From Dipteris shenzhenensis (taxonomy: Eukaryota; Polypodiophyta; Polypodiopsida; Gleicheniales): 64,000 nucleotides of DNA. Of the stretch, positions 37,633-48,406 are shown one piece after another. The notes below the pieces were generated by a model. It was given only the letters and a program-made list of their open reading frames with translations, searched no databases and was not told where the DNA came from. Made by a program: the position numbers and the translations under genes. The stretch lies in NCBI GenBank assembly GCA_047967505.1, contig CM106541.1; one strand, 5' to 3'. Position 1 is the stretch's first letter, and each line of letters begins with the position of its first letter.

Positions 37633-39804
37633 GTCCACCAAAAACATAGTGTTCCTGCTTCAGAGGGGGCTCTTCTCTCCGGGATTCAAAAAGATCAACT
37701 CAGCTCCAGGAAGCCCTCTCCCACTCCTGGCTCCAATAACTCCTCTGGTATTAAACCCGCCTGGCACAACCTTCCCAAAAAGAATCGGTTTTGTCAACAT
37801 TGCCAGAAAGTTGGGCATGTTGATGACAAATGTCGCTTTAAAGCCAAAGGCATTCTCCCACAGCCCCCCACCACGACTCCTCTGCCACCTCGTTGGCACC
37901 CTAGGAGTGGTCCTCCTCCACCTAACGCTGGCCTTTGGAGACCACAGGGCCATGTCACTAATCATTTCACCCCATCCCCTCCTTTCATCACTCCCGAAGG
38001 CCTGTCTGACTGGTCCACTGGAGATTCTATAGACTTCACTTCTCAAGCCTTGATCCATATCATCGAGCTTGTCTCCTTCCCATCCATATCTGGATCAGCA
38101 TTTCATACTCTTCCATGTGGCCCTAAAGCCCCTTGGATTGTGGATAGTGGAGCCACTCATCATATGACCCCTCATCATGATCTCTTCATTTCTTGCCAAC
38201 TGGCAACAGGGGGAGTCCGTTGTGGCAATAACTCTGTCGCTCCTATTCGTGGCGTTGGTTCAATCACATTTGATACCGACAAAGGCCTCAATCTTGCTCA
38301 GTTGGATCCAAGTGTTTTATGTCCCCCAATTAGGGGTCAATCTTCTTTCCGTCCATCAACTTTGCCTTCTTGGCCGTGCGGTGCTATTTACAAAGATGCA
38401 TGTCGAAATCATAGATGAGACATCGGGACTCCTTTTAGCTCGGGGCGAAGCCCAACCTCATGGTCTGTACCTCATAACACAATTTCTTGAGACTCCCTCC
38501 AATACCGGCTTTGAGTTTCATCGGCTTCATGGTCTTGCTTCCCTGAAAGATCCAACTAACACAGAACGATTGTGGCATTATCGTCTGGGACATTTGTCCT
38601 ATGACTCTTTATATGAAATATCTCGAGATCATCTGGTTGATGGCCTACCTAAATTATCGCGAGTCAAAGATATTTGCCGTCCATGCCAATTAGGCAAACA
38701 AAGCCGAACTCCTATTCCTTCTCATTCCACTTCTCGAGCCAGTGAGAGATTGCGTTTAATCCACCTCGATATTAGTGGCAAATCTCCTGTTCCATCATTG
38801 AATGGCTCACAATATTTCTTCTTAATTGTGGATGATTACTCTCGATATCAATGGGTGTTCTTCATGAAAGAGAAATCTGACACTTTTTCCTTCTTTGCTA
38901 CTTGGGCTCGATTGGTCATGAATCAAACGGGGAAGCCTATTGGGATTGCTCATAGTGATAATGGTGGTGAATTCATTTCCCATGAATTCACTCACTTCCT
39001 TCACGAGCATGGTATCCAACGCCATCTTACATCTCCCAATTCGCCCTCCCAAAATGCTTGTGTCGAATGGAGATAGCGCACAGTCATGAACATGGCACGT
39101 TCCATGCTTTTTGCGGCCGAGTTGCCTAAACGTCTCTGGCCAAAAGCTGTGAATACTTCTGTCTATCTCCTTAATTGTTGCCCTACTCAGCCCATCCCGA
39201 ACATGACGCCTTTTGAGGCCTTCTATGGCTACCGACCCTCTATTTCTCATATCCGCATCTTTGGATGCTGCACGTACACTCGTACTCCCAATGATACTCG
39301 CGGTAAACTAGAACCTCATGCCGAACTTCTACTTCTCGTTGGCTACTCAGCGGAAGCCAAAGCTTATCGCTTATTTGATCCTCGCACAAACAAAGTTTTG
39401 GTTCGCCGTGATGTGGTCTTCGATGTTCTAAAAAATTCCTCTATTCTCCCTGCTGATGACGCACCTACTCCCGTTCCCTCCGAAACCTCTTTCTCTCCCC
39501 TCGAAACTTCTTTCTCTCCCCCCGAAACTTCTTTCTCTCCACCCATTGCTTCTCCCGTTCCTCGATCCTCTTCTCACGACCCGCTGCCACGCTAGTATCG
39601 ACAAACTATGAAGGATTCCGGGATTGTTCCCTTAGAACTTCCTCCTCCCGGTCCTCGATGCTCTACCCGGACAGCTTCTTCCACTACCACTGCCTCCATT
39701 TTTACCACAGCCTATATCATACATTCTGAACCTGCCACTTGGCAGGAGGCAGTTCAACATCCTGAGTGGCATCGTGCCATTCATCTCCAAGAACTTTCTT
39801 TATA
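37633..39804 (+). pseudogene. Copia-IV zinc knuckle, protease, integrase and RT start
   Basis: CQHCQKVGHVDDKC knuckle near 37795, protease WIVDSGATHHMT near 38140, integrase zinc site WHYRLGH..CRPCQ, catalytic LIHLDISG, AHSDNGGEF and NACVEWR; a TAG right after this Glu (39074). The integrase C-terminal part is at 39086-39595 (LFDPRTNKVLVRRDVVF), followed by three SFSPPET-like repeats. RT begins EPATWQEAVQHPEWHRAIH and stops at the deletion. Several frameshifts. Confidence 0.83.
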
Positions 39805-39809
39805 CCTTG

Positions 39810-41121
39810 TAGTACCAAATGTGTTTCAATCTTTTCCACCACCATTTGACTGGAGGATGCAAACTCCAAATCTGATTAGCTCTATCTGATATAAAGATGA
39901 TAATGTAATATGAGATAGCTTCAAAGGACGAATGGACGAGAGAGTCCAATCCTGAAGCCATATTGCACTGGATGAAGGCCATCATGCAAATATTCTTTGA
40001 TTCAATCAACCAGCATTTTGGTGACGATCTTATAATGACAGGTATCAGAGTGATAGGCCTCCAATTAGTCAAAGATTCACAAATTGGCTTCTTAAGCAGA
40101 AGCTTTACAAGACCTTTCTTCCAAGAATCCAGCATGTATTGATTTTGCCAAGCACTATTTATCATTTGCAGCAAAGGAGACTTGAGGAGATCCCAATATG
40201 CTAAGAAGAATTCAACTGTGAGACCATCCCAGCCAGGGAATTTCCATCTACCACATGATTTAACAGCATCACTTAACTCTCTTTCAGTGAAAGGAGTTTC
40301 CATGTCCAAAGCGTGTGTTGGTGAGACAATGAGAGTGGCATGCTGTAATAATTTCTGCCTTGCTGAAATAACCTCGTGTGATGGAGAATCCGCTTTCCCA
40401 AATTGAGCAGAAAAATGATGAACACAAGCTGAAGCAAGCTGTGCTCGAGAAGAAGTCCAAACAGCATCAGAGAAAAGAGCCCTGCAAATACTTTGAGAGT
40501 GCCTCTTAAAGTGTAAGCCTTTTAAAAAGGCTTTGGATGAACATCCTTTCTCCGAAAAAGCCCTCTGTCGTGCTCGTGTCTCCCATTTAGATTTTTCTAT
40601 TGTCATTGCATTGGAGACGGGCATTAAATCTGATCTTCTTCCATAGAAAGATTTCTAACATGACTCAGCTCAGTCAAAGATTGGCATGTAACTTTAGCAT
40701 GAGCAACATTCTCTCTCAAGGTCTTCATGTAATTTTGCCATAGTTGAATAACTGCTTGCATCCTAGCAATGAAAGCTTCCCAAGCATAGTCAATGCCAAA
40801 GCGAGACTGTTGCGATAGGGGGTGAACAGCTTCAGCTTCATAAACCATGGCCTTGTATGCATCATGCTCCAAATAGCTATTATTCACAATGAGTAGCTTT
40901 CTTTGTGAAAGCCGATCATCAGGCATTTCATGAAGAGAGATTCTCAACCACAAAGGAGCATGATCCGAATGCTTAAAAGCATAATCCACCCATAATTTAG
41001 TAGTGAGATAATCATAGTGCTGAGGATTAACCGTGTACCAATGATCTAGACGGGCGCGATAAGAAGACTGAGCATTATGCTGAAAAGTATAGCCTGGCAA
41101 CGTTGGCTGTGATTCTTTCAA
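39810..41121 (-). pseudogene. LINE-B ORF2: endonuclease end and N-terminal RT
   Basis: 40624-41121 reads RARLDHWYTV and FKHSDHAPLWLRISL (the SDH motif closing the AP endonuclease). 39800-40624 reads KSCGRWKFPGWDGLTVEFF, PLLQMINSAW and SLTNWRPITLIPV (L1 RT N-terminus). After QCNMASG it jumps to C-terminal sequence, so the catalytic RT part is deleted. Minus strand. Confidence 0.78.
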
Positions 41122-41193
41122 AGGTCAACAAGACTGAGCTGAAGTAATAGATTTGACCAATGATGGCGCTCATAAGCCAACATATGAGTAAGG

Positions 41194-41538
41194 CTAGAAG
41201 TTCATCACCCTGCTGAGGAGCATTATCAAAATCCCACAAATAAAGGCATGCTGTCTCCAGGGGTAGCCTTGCATATCAGCCCAAATTAAACGTCTATTGC
41301 GAGAAGATTGAGGTGCATAAACCAAGGCAAATGGATTCCGCTCCACAAGGGCTGGCGTGGTGTTGGGGGAGCTCAGTTGGAGGAGGAAGGTGCCTCTCCT
41401 GCAGATGGTGACATCATGGATATGGTCACTTTCTAATGCTAAGCTTGCTTGGATTTCAATCGCACCCTTGGCGGCTCGTGGAAGTGAGGCCCATAATCTT
41501 TCATATGACAGCTTTGTTCTGAAGTGATTGAACTGCAT
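41194..41538 (-). pseudogene. LINE-B ORF1-like piece
   Basis: The minus strand reads TKLSYERLWASLP, ICRRGTFLLQLSS and RRLIWADMQGYPWRQHA. Position upstream of the endonuclease and the W-x-GYPW string recall the DUF4283-type ORF1 of plant L1 elements. Tentative. Confidence 0.45.
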
Positions 41539-42244
41539 TCTTCACCTGTTGCTTGTCTATAGGAGAGAGAAGGACCTTAACAGGAGGAGTCGTCAATTTG
41601 GCCAAACCAAGGGTCACCACCAAGAAAACTTCTTCTCTGATTCAAGCAATGGAGCCACCGCTCTGCAAGGATGGGAATGGGGGGGTGGAAAAGAGGGAGA
41701 AAATAAGAAAAGGCATAGAATGCCAGCTACCGGTTTGGGCAGAGAAGATGCACCAAACACTGTAGAAGGCTGGCAAAAAGAGTAAAAGAAAACCACTCAA
41801 GGCTGGACGAGCGAGATCAAAGGGAGGCGTGAAAAAACTCTGCTCAAAGGACTTGGATGAGGCTGCCAAGCTCTAGAGAGAACCCAGCCCCACTTCAAAT
41901 ATGCTGGCCACTCCTTCAGGCTGTAGAGCCTAGGAGAAGAGGCCCAAACTGAAAATGCGCCTACCAAGCAGTACCACAGATGTCTACTCCTTTCACAATC
42001 AGCTCGAGGGGTTCCAGAAAGAGGCATAGTAGCACCTCGTCTCCAAAAAGGGCCGTGAGGTGGGGGGGGGCTCCTAAGGGTGAGTGCGACCTGGCGGGGG
42101 GGCCGTAGGGGGCTGTTGGGAGGCACGAGCAGCATCAGGGGCTCCACTGTCCAACCAACGGGCTGGGATAGTAGCAGATGGGCAGCAATGGTGAGGCCAA
42201 AAGGGGGCGGAAGTTGTGAGGAATGGCACTAATGCCATTCTCAC
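41539..42244. other. Probable LINE-B 5' region, GC-rich
   Basis: Short frames only, with G-runs at 42060-42110. Interrupted by Copia-I-3 after CTCAC (42240-42244); the other side resumes at 48609-48770 with GGGGAAGGGAGC-type purine-rich sequence. Confidence 0.4.
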
Positions 42245-42446
42245 TGTTGGGGTTAAAGGCACATTGCCAACCCTTATATTAAAGAATTAAAGATAGGACA
42301 CCTATGACTGTCTTAAGACAGTCATAGGGTAAACCTAATCCTAATAAAACTTAAGTGAGTTTGTGGTGTGGCTCACTCATCATTTCACACCCGCACTATT
42401 GTGTCTCTCTCTCTTGCTCCCCTTTCAACTCTACTTCCCCCTCTCA
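42245..42446 (+). repeat. 5' LTR of Copia-I-3 (202 bp)
   Basis: TGTTGGGG..CCCTCTCA; base-for-base equal to 48407-48608. The palindrome is at 42301-42328. Confidence 0.96.
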
Positions 42447-42448
42447 AC

Positions 42449-42460
42449 TGGTATCAGAGC
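42449..42460 (+). promoter_or_regulatory. Primer-binding site of Copia-I-3
   Basis: TGGTATCAGAGC two bases after the LTR; initiator Met-tRNA type. Confidence 0.94.
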
Positions 42461-44197
42461 CTAACCTCTCTTCACTCCCTAGCCTACCCTTCCTTCCTAG
42501 CCCACCCTCAACTGCACCCACCGTACGGACAGATCCGTACGGCTGTACGGCGTCCGTACAACCGTACGGACGGAGCTCGAGCAGCGAACTGTGGTGCAGG
42601 GCGGCATCGCGAAGACAGTACGGCGGCGCAGGCTGCAGGGCGGCATCGCGAAGGCAGTACGGCGGCGCAGGCTGCAGGGCGGCATCGCGAAGACAGTACG
42701 GCGGCGCAGGCTGCAGGGCGGCAGCGCATTGCGAAGGCAGGGTGTGGGGCAGTGCTGCGGGGCAGCAGATCAAGGCGTGGTCACGGGCGCAGTTCGGGCG
42801 CGGGCTTTTTTGCATAGCAGCTGCTAGCTGCTAGCTTGCGCAGGGTGCGCAGGATCAGCCTGTGCACAGCACTAGGCTGTGCGGGACCAGAGCGCGCAGC
42901 GCGCACACTCAAGTACGGATTCCGTACCTGCTGTACGGATTCCGTACAGGAGCCGTACAGCCGTACAAATCTCCACGCAGGTACAGGAAGCTGTTTTCGG
43001 ATTTTTGCACAGCAGGGAGATACACCATCTCGATTCATCCGGGATCTGAGTCCGCGTTTTTTTTTGGGAAGAAAAGAAAGATCAAAAGCTCTCTGCTCTT
43101 GATTCAAGGTTTTTTTTTTGTTGTTCTCAGAACTGTGCTATCTTGACAGTACAGCAAGTACTTTCCTTCATCTCGTGCTTGAGGTGAAGAGAACCACAGT
43201 GTGTGGTTGATTGCACATCTATTTTGTTCTGGGAAGGTAATGCCTTGATTTTGCAAGAGGATATATGCATTTACTGAGTGAAATTCTCAGTTTTGGGTGA
43301 TCTTATCAAAGGGCTTTTGCCTAGATGTGTTTGCAGTCTATGCCTTGAGGCAGTGTGTAGCCAGGGAGCACACATTTGCTTTATTTCCGCAGTGCATTTG
43401 GTGACATTTGTTGCAGATCACATTCTTTGTACACACTCTGAAAATCTCAGTTGAGCCACGCTTGGTCAGGGCGCATCGAGTTTACTCGGTCCCTAACTGC
43501 CCATCGTTGACAGTGCTCAAAAGATTTTCTTCTGGGTGTTTGTACTTTGTGGTTTGTGTTGTTACTGAGTACACAGAGGCAGTTTATGCTTTGCACATTG
43601 TCAGGTACAAGAGTCAGAGAGATTTTCATTTTGCACTTGATTCAGGTGTCAGATCAAGGGGCTTTTGCCCAGACTTTGTTTGACAGCACTTTAGTTACCT
43701 ACAGAGATCTTCAGATGCTTTTTCTCCCCTTGGTATAAGGGTGATTGCTTGGGATTTATCCCATTTACTGTTGCAGGTTTTGTGACAGGCTGAAGGATCA
43801 TTTACTGTTTTTTGGGTGTTTGTCAAGTGGTTTCTGCAATTTAACTCAGTGCAAGACCTCATCTGAGGTGGGAGAAGTGATCAGTACAGTCAGTACAGCA
43901 GTGTTTACAGCAGTCTGAGTGGTTTTGTCAGATAATTATGCACTGTTAAGCTCTTGTTGAGCAGCAGCAGCAGTCTGAAATTACTGTTTTTATGCCTCTT
44001 TAAGCTCAGAACAGTTTGTCAGAAGGTACAGTACTTGCAGGGACATTTACTGTTTTGCTGCAGATTTTACTGACAGTAAAAACAGCACTTTTGAGAGTGC
44101 TACTGGCTCTTGAATAGAGCAGACTTTTCTGAGAAATCAGAACTTTATTATTCAGTCTTTTTTACTTCCAGGGAGTCAGGTACTTTCCTCATCTGAT
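42461..44197 (+). other. Leader of Copia-I-3
   Basis: 1737 bp without coding function. 42518-42570 and 42900-42970 are packed with CCGTACGG/GTACGG words, and 42602-42740 is a 39-bp tandem repeat. From about 43230 it matches the Copia-I-2 leader. Arginine-rich ORFs here are repeat artefacts. Confidence 0.8.
42602..42742 (+). repeat. 39-bp tandem repeat, about 3.5 units
   Basis: CGGCATCGCGAAG recurs at 42602, 42641 and 42680, with a diverged unit at 42719; each unit ends GGCGCAGGCTGCAGGG. Not found in the Copia-I-2 leader. Confidence 0.92.
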
Positions 44198-47100
44198 ATG
44201 GCATCAGGAGGAGGTGATTCTTCAATTCTGAACATAAAGAAACTGGAAGGAGCACATAACTATGCATTATGGGCAGAACAGTGCTTGAATGTTCTTCTGT
44301 TAAAGAAGATTGCTAAGCCCATAAGGGTAAAGGGTGTCAAGCCATCTGATATGGCAGCTGATGATTGGGAAGAGCTTGATTTGTCTGCGAGGGCAGCTAT
44401 TATGCTCACTATTTCAGACACTCTTGTGTTCAATGTACAGGCTGAAAAGACCTCTTATGGTCTATGGCAGAGACTAGAGGAATTGTATGCCCAAAAGAGC
44501 TCAGCCAGTAAAGTTTATTGGCTGAAGAAGCTGGTCGATCTTCGCATGAAGGAAGGTACAGCTATGACCTCACACTTGAGTGAGTTTAATGCTATCTTTA
44601 CACAGCTGATTGCACAGGGGTTGAATCTTGATGAGGAGTTCAAGGCCACTTTCTTGTTGTGTACCCTCCCTGAGAGTTGGGACACTTTCAAGACCACCCT
44701 GTCTAATTCGAATATTACTCTTATGTATGCTGATGTAGAGAGCTCTCTTCTTATGGAGGAGATGAGCAGGAAGAATAATGCGGGCAGCAAGTCTTCAAAT
44801 GCTTTGCAGGTACAGGATAGAGGCAGGACTCAGCAGAAGGGGAAATCTGCTAGTAAGTCCAAATCCCGCAGTCAGTCCCGTGGCAAAAAGGACATTGAAT
44901 GCTTTTATTGTGGCAAGAAGGGACATGTGAAGTCGAAGTGCTTCAAGTTCATACGGGATCAGAAAGCCAAGAAGGCTGAATCACAGGATACAGGAAATGC
45001 AAGCAAAGGCAAAGGCAAGGCCACGCTAGTTGAGTTAGATGCAGTGAATGTTGCAGCAGAGGACAGTGACAGTGACATACATGATGTTTTATGCTCTTCT
45101 GCTGTAATAGCACATGCTGTGGTTATTGATGGCCATGACATGCACACCTGGCTCTTAGATTCAGGTGCCTCTTTTCATGTTACACCTCACAGGGAGTGGT
45201 TTACTTCCTATACAGGTACTCATGGAGTTGTTCATCTTGGGAACAACTATGCATGTCAGATTGCAGGGATTGGCAGTATTCAGATAGTATTTCCTGATGG
45301 ACAGTCATTTATGCTTGATGGTGTTCGCCATGTGCCGGAAATCAAGAAAAATCTGATTAGCACTGGCTTATTGGATGACAGTGGTTACCACACCACATTT
45401 GGGGATTCCAAATGGGTGATTACTGATGGCCAGACAGTAGTGGCTGAGGGTTTTAAGAGTGATACCTTGTACCCTCTTTATGTTTCCAGCGTGGGTAATC
45501 ATGTTGTTGCCATAACCGAGCTGCCAAAGGTTTCATTGTGGCATAGCCGGTTGGGACACATGTCTGTTAAAGGAATGAAAGAACTGTCACGTTTGGGTTA
45601 TCTGCCGTCTCTTTCATTTTCAGATTTGCCTACTTGTGATCATTGTATTTTTGGCAAGCATTCTGTGACTCCTCATAAAAGGAGAACTCCCCAGAATAGA
45701 GCACCACTTGATCTAGTGCACACTGATTTGTGTGAGATGCCACAGTTATCACTAGGGGGTGCCAAATATTTTATTACTTTCATTGATGATGCCACACGCA
45801 AGGTGTGGGTCTATTTCTTGAAGCATAAGGGAGATGCCCTAGATGCTTTCAAGAGGTTTGTCGCTCAGGTTGAAAATCGGACAGGTCGTAGGCTGAAATG
45901 CCTCAGATCCGATAATGGGGGTGAGTATGTGTCACATGCTTTTGTGCAGTTTTGCCAAGCTAAGGGCATCAAACAGGAACTCACAGCCCCTCATAATGCA
46001 TCTCAAAATGGTGCAAGTGAGCGGATGAATCGAACTGTTCAGGAAAAGGTTCGATGTATGTTGTCTTATGCTGCATTACCCCATGGCTTTTGGGCAGAAG
46101 CCGTGCAAACAGCAGTTCACATTATTAACAGGTCACCAAATAAGGCTTTGGAATTGAAAGTGCCAGAGGAGGTGTGGTCTGGCAAGCCACCCTCATATAA
46201 ACACTTACGGGTATTTGGCTGCGAGTGCTTTGCTCATGTACGCAAAGATCTCCGCACCAAACTGGATCCAAAGTCTATCAGATGCATCTTTATGGGATAT
46301 GGTGATGAAGGTGAAATGGGGTACAGATTATGGGATCCCGTTAAACGGAAGATTATACGCAGCAATGATGTCATCTTTAAAGAAGATTGTGTACACAAGG
46401 AACCCGTGCAACCTGTGGAATACAGGCGGGTTATTTATGATGATGTTGGACAGCAAAGAATGCCTATTTATATGCAGCAGCAGCCTGCTGCAGATCACCC
46501 TGTTCAAGAGGGTATACAGGCTGATATTCAGCCAGAAAATTTTGCCAATAATGCACCACTGGATGTGCCAACAGATGGGGCTGTAGAACAGCCAGGTACG
46601 GTGGTACAGCCACCTGTTATGCATGAAGAACAGGCTGGACAGCAGCCTAATCCGGAACAGTTTGTTAGGAGGAGCACCCGTGCACAACGGCCTCCTGCCA
46701 GGTTTGTTCCCGGAGCCAATAATGTGGCTGATTTTGTCATGCTGACAGATTGTGGTGAGCCTTCCAGCTTCAAGGAAGCTATGGGCAGAACAGAGAAAAA
46801 GAAGTGGGAGAAAGCCATGCAGTCAGAAATGGATTCTCTACTTCAGAATGATACATGGGACTTGGTGCAGTTACCTGCAGGCAGAAAAGTTTTGCCATGT
46901 AAGTGGGTTTACAAAGTCAAAGTGGATTCAAATGCTTTACCGAGGTATAAGGCCAGATTGGTTGCCAAGGGATTCAAGCAGGAGAAGGGCATTGACTTTG
47001 ATGAGATCTTTTCCCCTGTAGTCAAGATGACTACTTTGAGAGCAGTGTTGGCTCTTGTTGCTCATGCTGACATGGATTTATGTCAGATGGATGTGAAGAC

Positions 47101-48307
47101 AGCTTTTCTTCACGGAGATCTCCATGATGAGATCTATATGAGTCAGCCAGAGGGATATGCTGTTAAAGGGAAAGAGCAGCTTGTGTGTAGGCTCAAAAGG
47201 AGCTTGTATGGACTCAAGCAGGCGCCAAGAGAATGGTACAAGAAGTTTGATGCATTCATGCAGTCCCAAGGGTATCATAGGTGTGAGACCGATCATTGCT
47301 TGTACACCAAACGGGCAAAGGATGGCAGTTTGATGCTACTCATTCTATATGTGGATGACATGCTTATTGCCAGTAAATCTCAGCATGAGATTAGTGCTTT
47401 GAAGAAACAACTGCATAAGTCTTTTGACATGAAAGACTTGGGTGATGCAAATCATATTCTTGGCATGCGTATTACTCGTGACAGGTCCAAGGGACTTTTG
47501 TTTCTGTCACAGAAAGAGTACATTGACAAAGTACTGCAGAGGTTTAAAATGGAGGGGGGGAAGTCCATTAGTACCCCGTTGCCTCCACATTTAAAACTCA
47601 GCAGTAAGGACAGCCCCAGATCACATGATGATAAGGCTGAAATGGCCAAGGTTCCGTATGCATCTGCAGTTGGATCTTTGATGTATGCCATGGTTGCCAC
47701 TCGTCCGGATATTGCTTTTGCGGTGGGAGTCATCAGCAGGTATATGGCAAATCCAGGCAAGCGGCATTGGGAAGCAGTGAAAGGTGTCTTGAGGTACCTC
47801 AAAGGTACCAAAGACTTGTGCATATGCTATGGTAGGCAGGATGCATTGGTGCATGGTTTTACAGACTCAGACTATGCAGGGAATGCAGATAACCGGAAGT
47901 CTACTACCGGTTATATTTTCACATTTGCAGGAGGTGCTATATCATGGGTGTCTCGGTTGCAGAAATGCGTTGCACTGTCAACCACAGAAGCTGAATATGT
48001 TGCAGCCACTGAGGCTTGCAAGGAAGCAATATGGCTTACTCGGCTGGTGGGAGATTTGGGCATTACAGGAGATATGCCAGTTTTGCATTGTGATAGTCAG
48101 AGTGCTATCATGTTGGCAAAGAATCCGGTTTTTCATCAGAAGACCAAGCACATAGAAGTGAAATATCATTTCATCAGGGAGGTACTGGAAGACAAGCGTC
48201 TTGAGCTTGTGAAAGTACATACTGATGATAATCCTGCAGATTTGCTCACTAAGAGCTTGCCTACAGAGCGGTTTGCACATTGCCGCCACATCATGGGATT
48301 AGGATGA
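44198..48307 (+). CDS. Copia-I-3 gag-pol polyprotein, 1369 aa, intact
   Basis: ATG at 44198, the same start as Copia-I-2. Gag core 1-200; CCHC knuckle C235-C238-H243-C248; protease DSGA 321-324; integrase zinc site H449, H454, C480, C483; catalytic D510, D572, E608 (D-35-E spacing); RT D965 and YVDD 1051-1054; RNase H D1223/D1225, E1264, D1299. The order protease-integrase-RT-RNase H defines Ty1/copia. Gag forms the particle and the protease cuts the polyprotein; RT and RNase H make cDNA and integrase inserts it (family knowledge). No internal stop. Proline/glutamine-rich linker at 738-830 between integrase and RT. Confidence 0.97.
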   Translation: MASGGGDSSILNIKKLEGAHNYALWAEQCLNVLLLKKIAKPIRVKGVKPSDMAADDWEELDLSARAAIMLTISDTLVFNVQAEKTSYGLWQRLEELYAQKSSASKVYWLKKLVDLRMKEGTAMTSHLSEFNAIFTQLIAQGLNLDEEFKATFLLCTLPESWDTFKTTLSNSNITLMYADVESSLLMEEMSRKNNAGSKSSNALQVQDRGRTQQKGKSASKSKSRSQSRGKKDIECFYCGKKGHVKSKCFKFIRDQKAKKAESQDTGNASKGKGKATLVELDAVNVAAEDSDSDIHDVLCSSAVIAHAVVIDGHDMHTWLLDSGASFHVTPHREWFTSYTGTHGVVHLGNNYACQIAGIGSIQIVFPDGQSFMLDGVRHVPEIKKNLISTGLLDDSGYHTTFGDSKWVITDGQTVVAEGFKSDTLYPLYVSSVGNHVVAITELPKVSLWHSRLGHMSVKGMKELSRLGYLPSLSFSDLPTCDHCIFGKHSVTPHKRRTPQNRAPLDLVHTDLCEMPQLSLGGAKYFITFIDDATRKVWVYFLKHKGDALDAFKRFVAQVENRTGRRLKCLRSDNGGEYVSHAFVQFCQAKGIKQELTAPHNASQNGASERMNRTVQEKVRCMLSYAALPHGFWAEAVQTAVHIINRSPNKALELKVPEEVWSGKPPSYKHLRVFGCECFAHVRKDLRTKLDPKSIRCIFMGYGDEGEMGYRLWDPVKRKIIRSNDVIFKEDCVHKEPVQPVEYRRVIYDDVGQQRMPIYMQQQPAADHPVQEGIQADIQPENFANNAPLDVPTDGAVEQPGTVVQPPVMHEEQAGQQPNPEQFVRRSTRAQRPPARFVPGANNVADFVMLTDCGEPSSFKEAMGRTEKKKWEKAMQSEMDSLLQNDTWDLVQLPAGRKVLPCKWVYKVKVDSNALPRYKARLVAKGFKQEKGIDFDEIFSPVVKMTTLRAVLALVAHADMDLCQMDVKTAFLHGDLHDEIYMSQPEGYAVKGKEQLVCRLKRSLYGLKQAPREWYKKFDAFMQSQGYHRCETDHCLYTKRAKDGSLMLLILYVDDMLIASKSQHEISALKKQLHKSFDMKDLGDANHILGMRITRDRSKGLLFLSQKEYIDKVLQRFKMEGGKSISTPLPPHLKLSSKDSPRSHDDKAEMAKVPYASAVGSLMYAMVATRPDIAFAVGVISRYMANPGKRHWEAVKGVLRYLKGTKDLCICYGRQDALVHGFTDSDYAGNADNRKSTTGYIFTFAGGAISWVSRLQKCVALSTTEAEYVAATEACKEAIWLTRLVGDLGITGDMPVLHCDSQSAIMLAKNPVFHQKTKHIEVKYHFIREVLEDKRLELVKVHTDDNPADLLTKSLPTERFAHCRHIMGLG

Positions 48308-48395
48308 GACCATTCTTATTTTATGGTCCTGTATACAGTAACTGTATATTGCTGTAATTTTTATTCTTTACTCCCCTTTAGGCACATTGGCCTTT

Positions 48396-48406
48396 AGGTG
48401 GGAGGT
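48396..48406 (+). promoter_or_regulatory. Polypurine tract of Copia-I-3
   Basis: AGGTGGGAGGT immediately before the 3' LTR. Confidence 0.88.

Larger units (their letters stand above)
35454..39804 (+). mobile_element. Copia-IV, Ty1/copia element with its 3' LTR reduced to 21 bp
   Basis: Flanked by CCTTG on both sides (35449-35453 and 39805-39809). It has a full 5' LTR, primer site, gag, protease, integrase and the first codons of RT. The last 21 bases (39784-39804, TCTCCAAGAACTTTCTTTATA) equal the last bases of the 5' LTR (36117-36137), so a deletion removed everything from RT to near the end of the 3' LTR. Inserted in LINE-B ORF2. Confidence 0.88.
34918..42244 (-). mobile_element. LINE-B (L1-like non-LTR element), interrupted by Copia-IV
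   Basis: The 3' end is marked by a short poly-A (poly-T on plus, 34918-34926) next to the CA run. Coding parts lie at 35138-35448 and 39810-41540, and the reading frame continues across Copia-IV (HIWYYKV, then PLRQQDFYDMFYWG). The central RT with the catalytic pair is missing. Sequence 41540-42244, continuing at 48614-48770 after Copia-I-3, is probably its 5' region. Confidence 0.75.

Noticed and set aside
42590-42830. Arginine-rich or Pro/Leu/Arg-rich ORFs on both strands
   Set aside because: They follow the 39-bp tandem repeat of the Copia-I-3 leader; unit length is a multiple of three, so any frame stays open.
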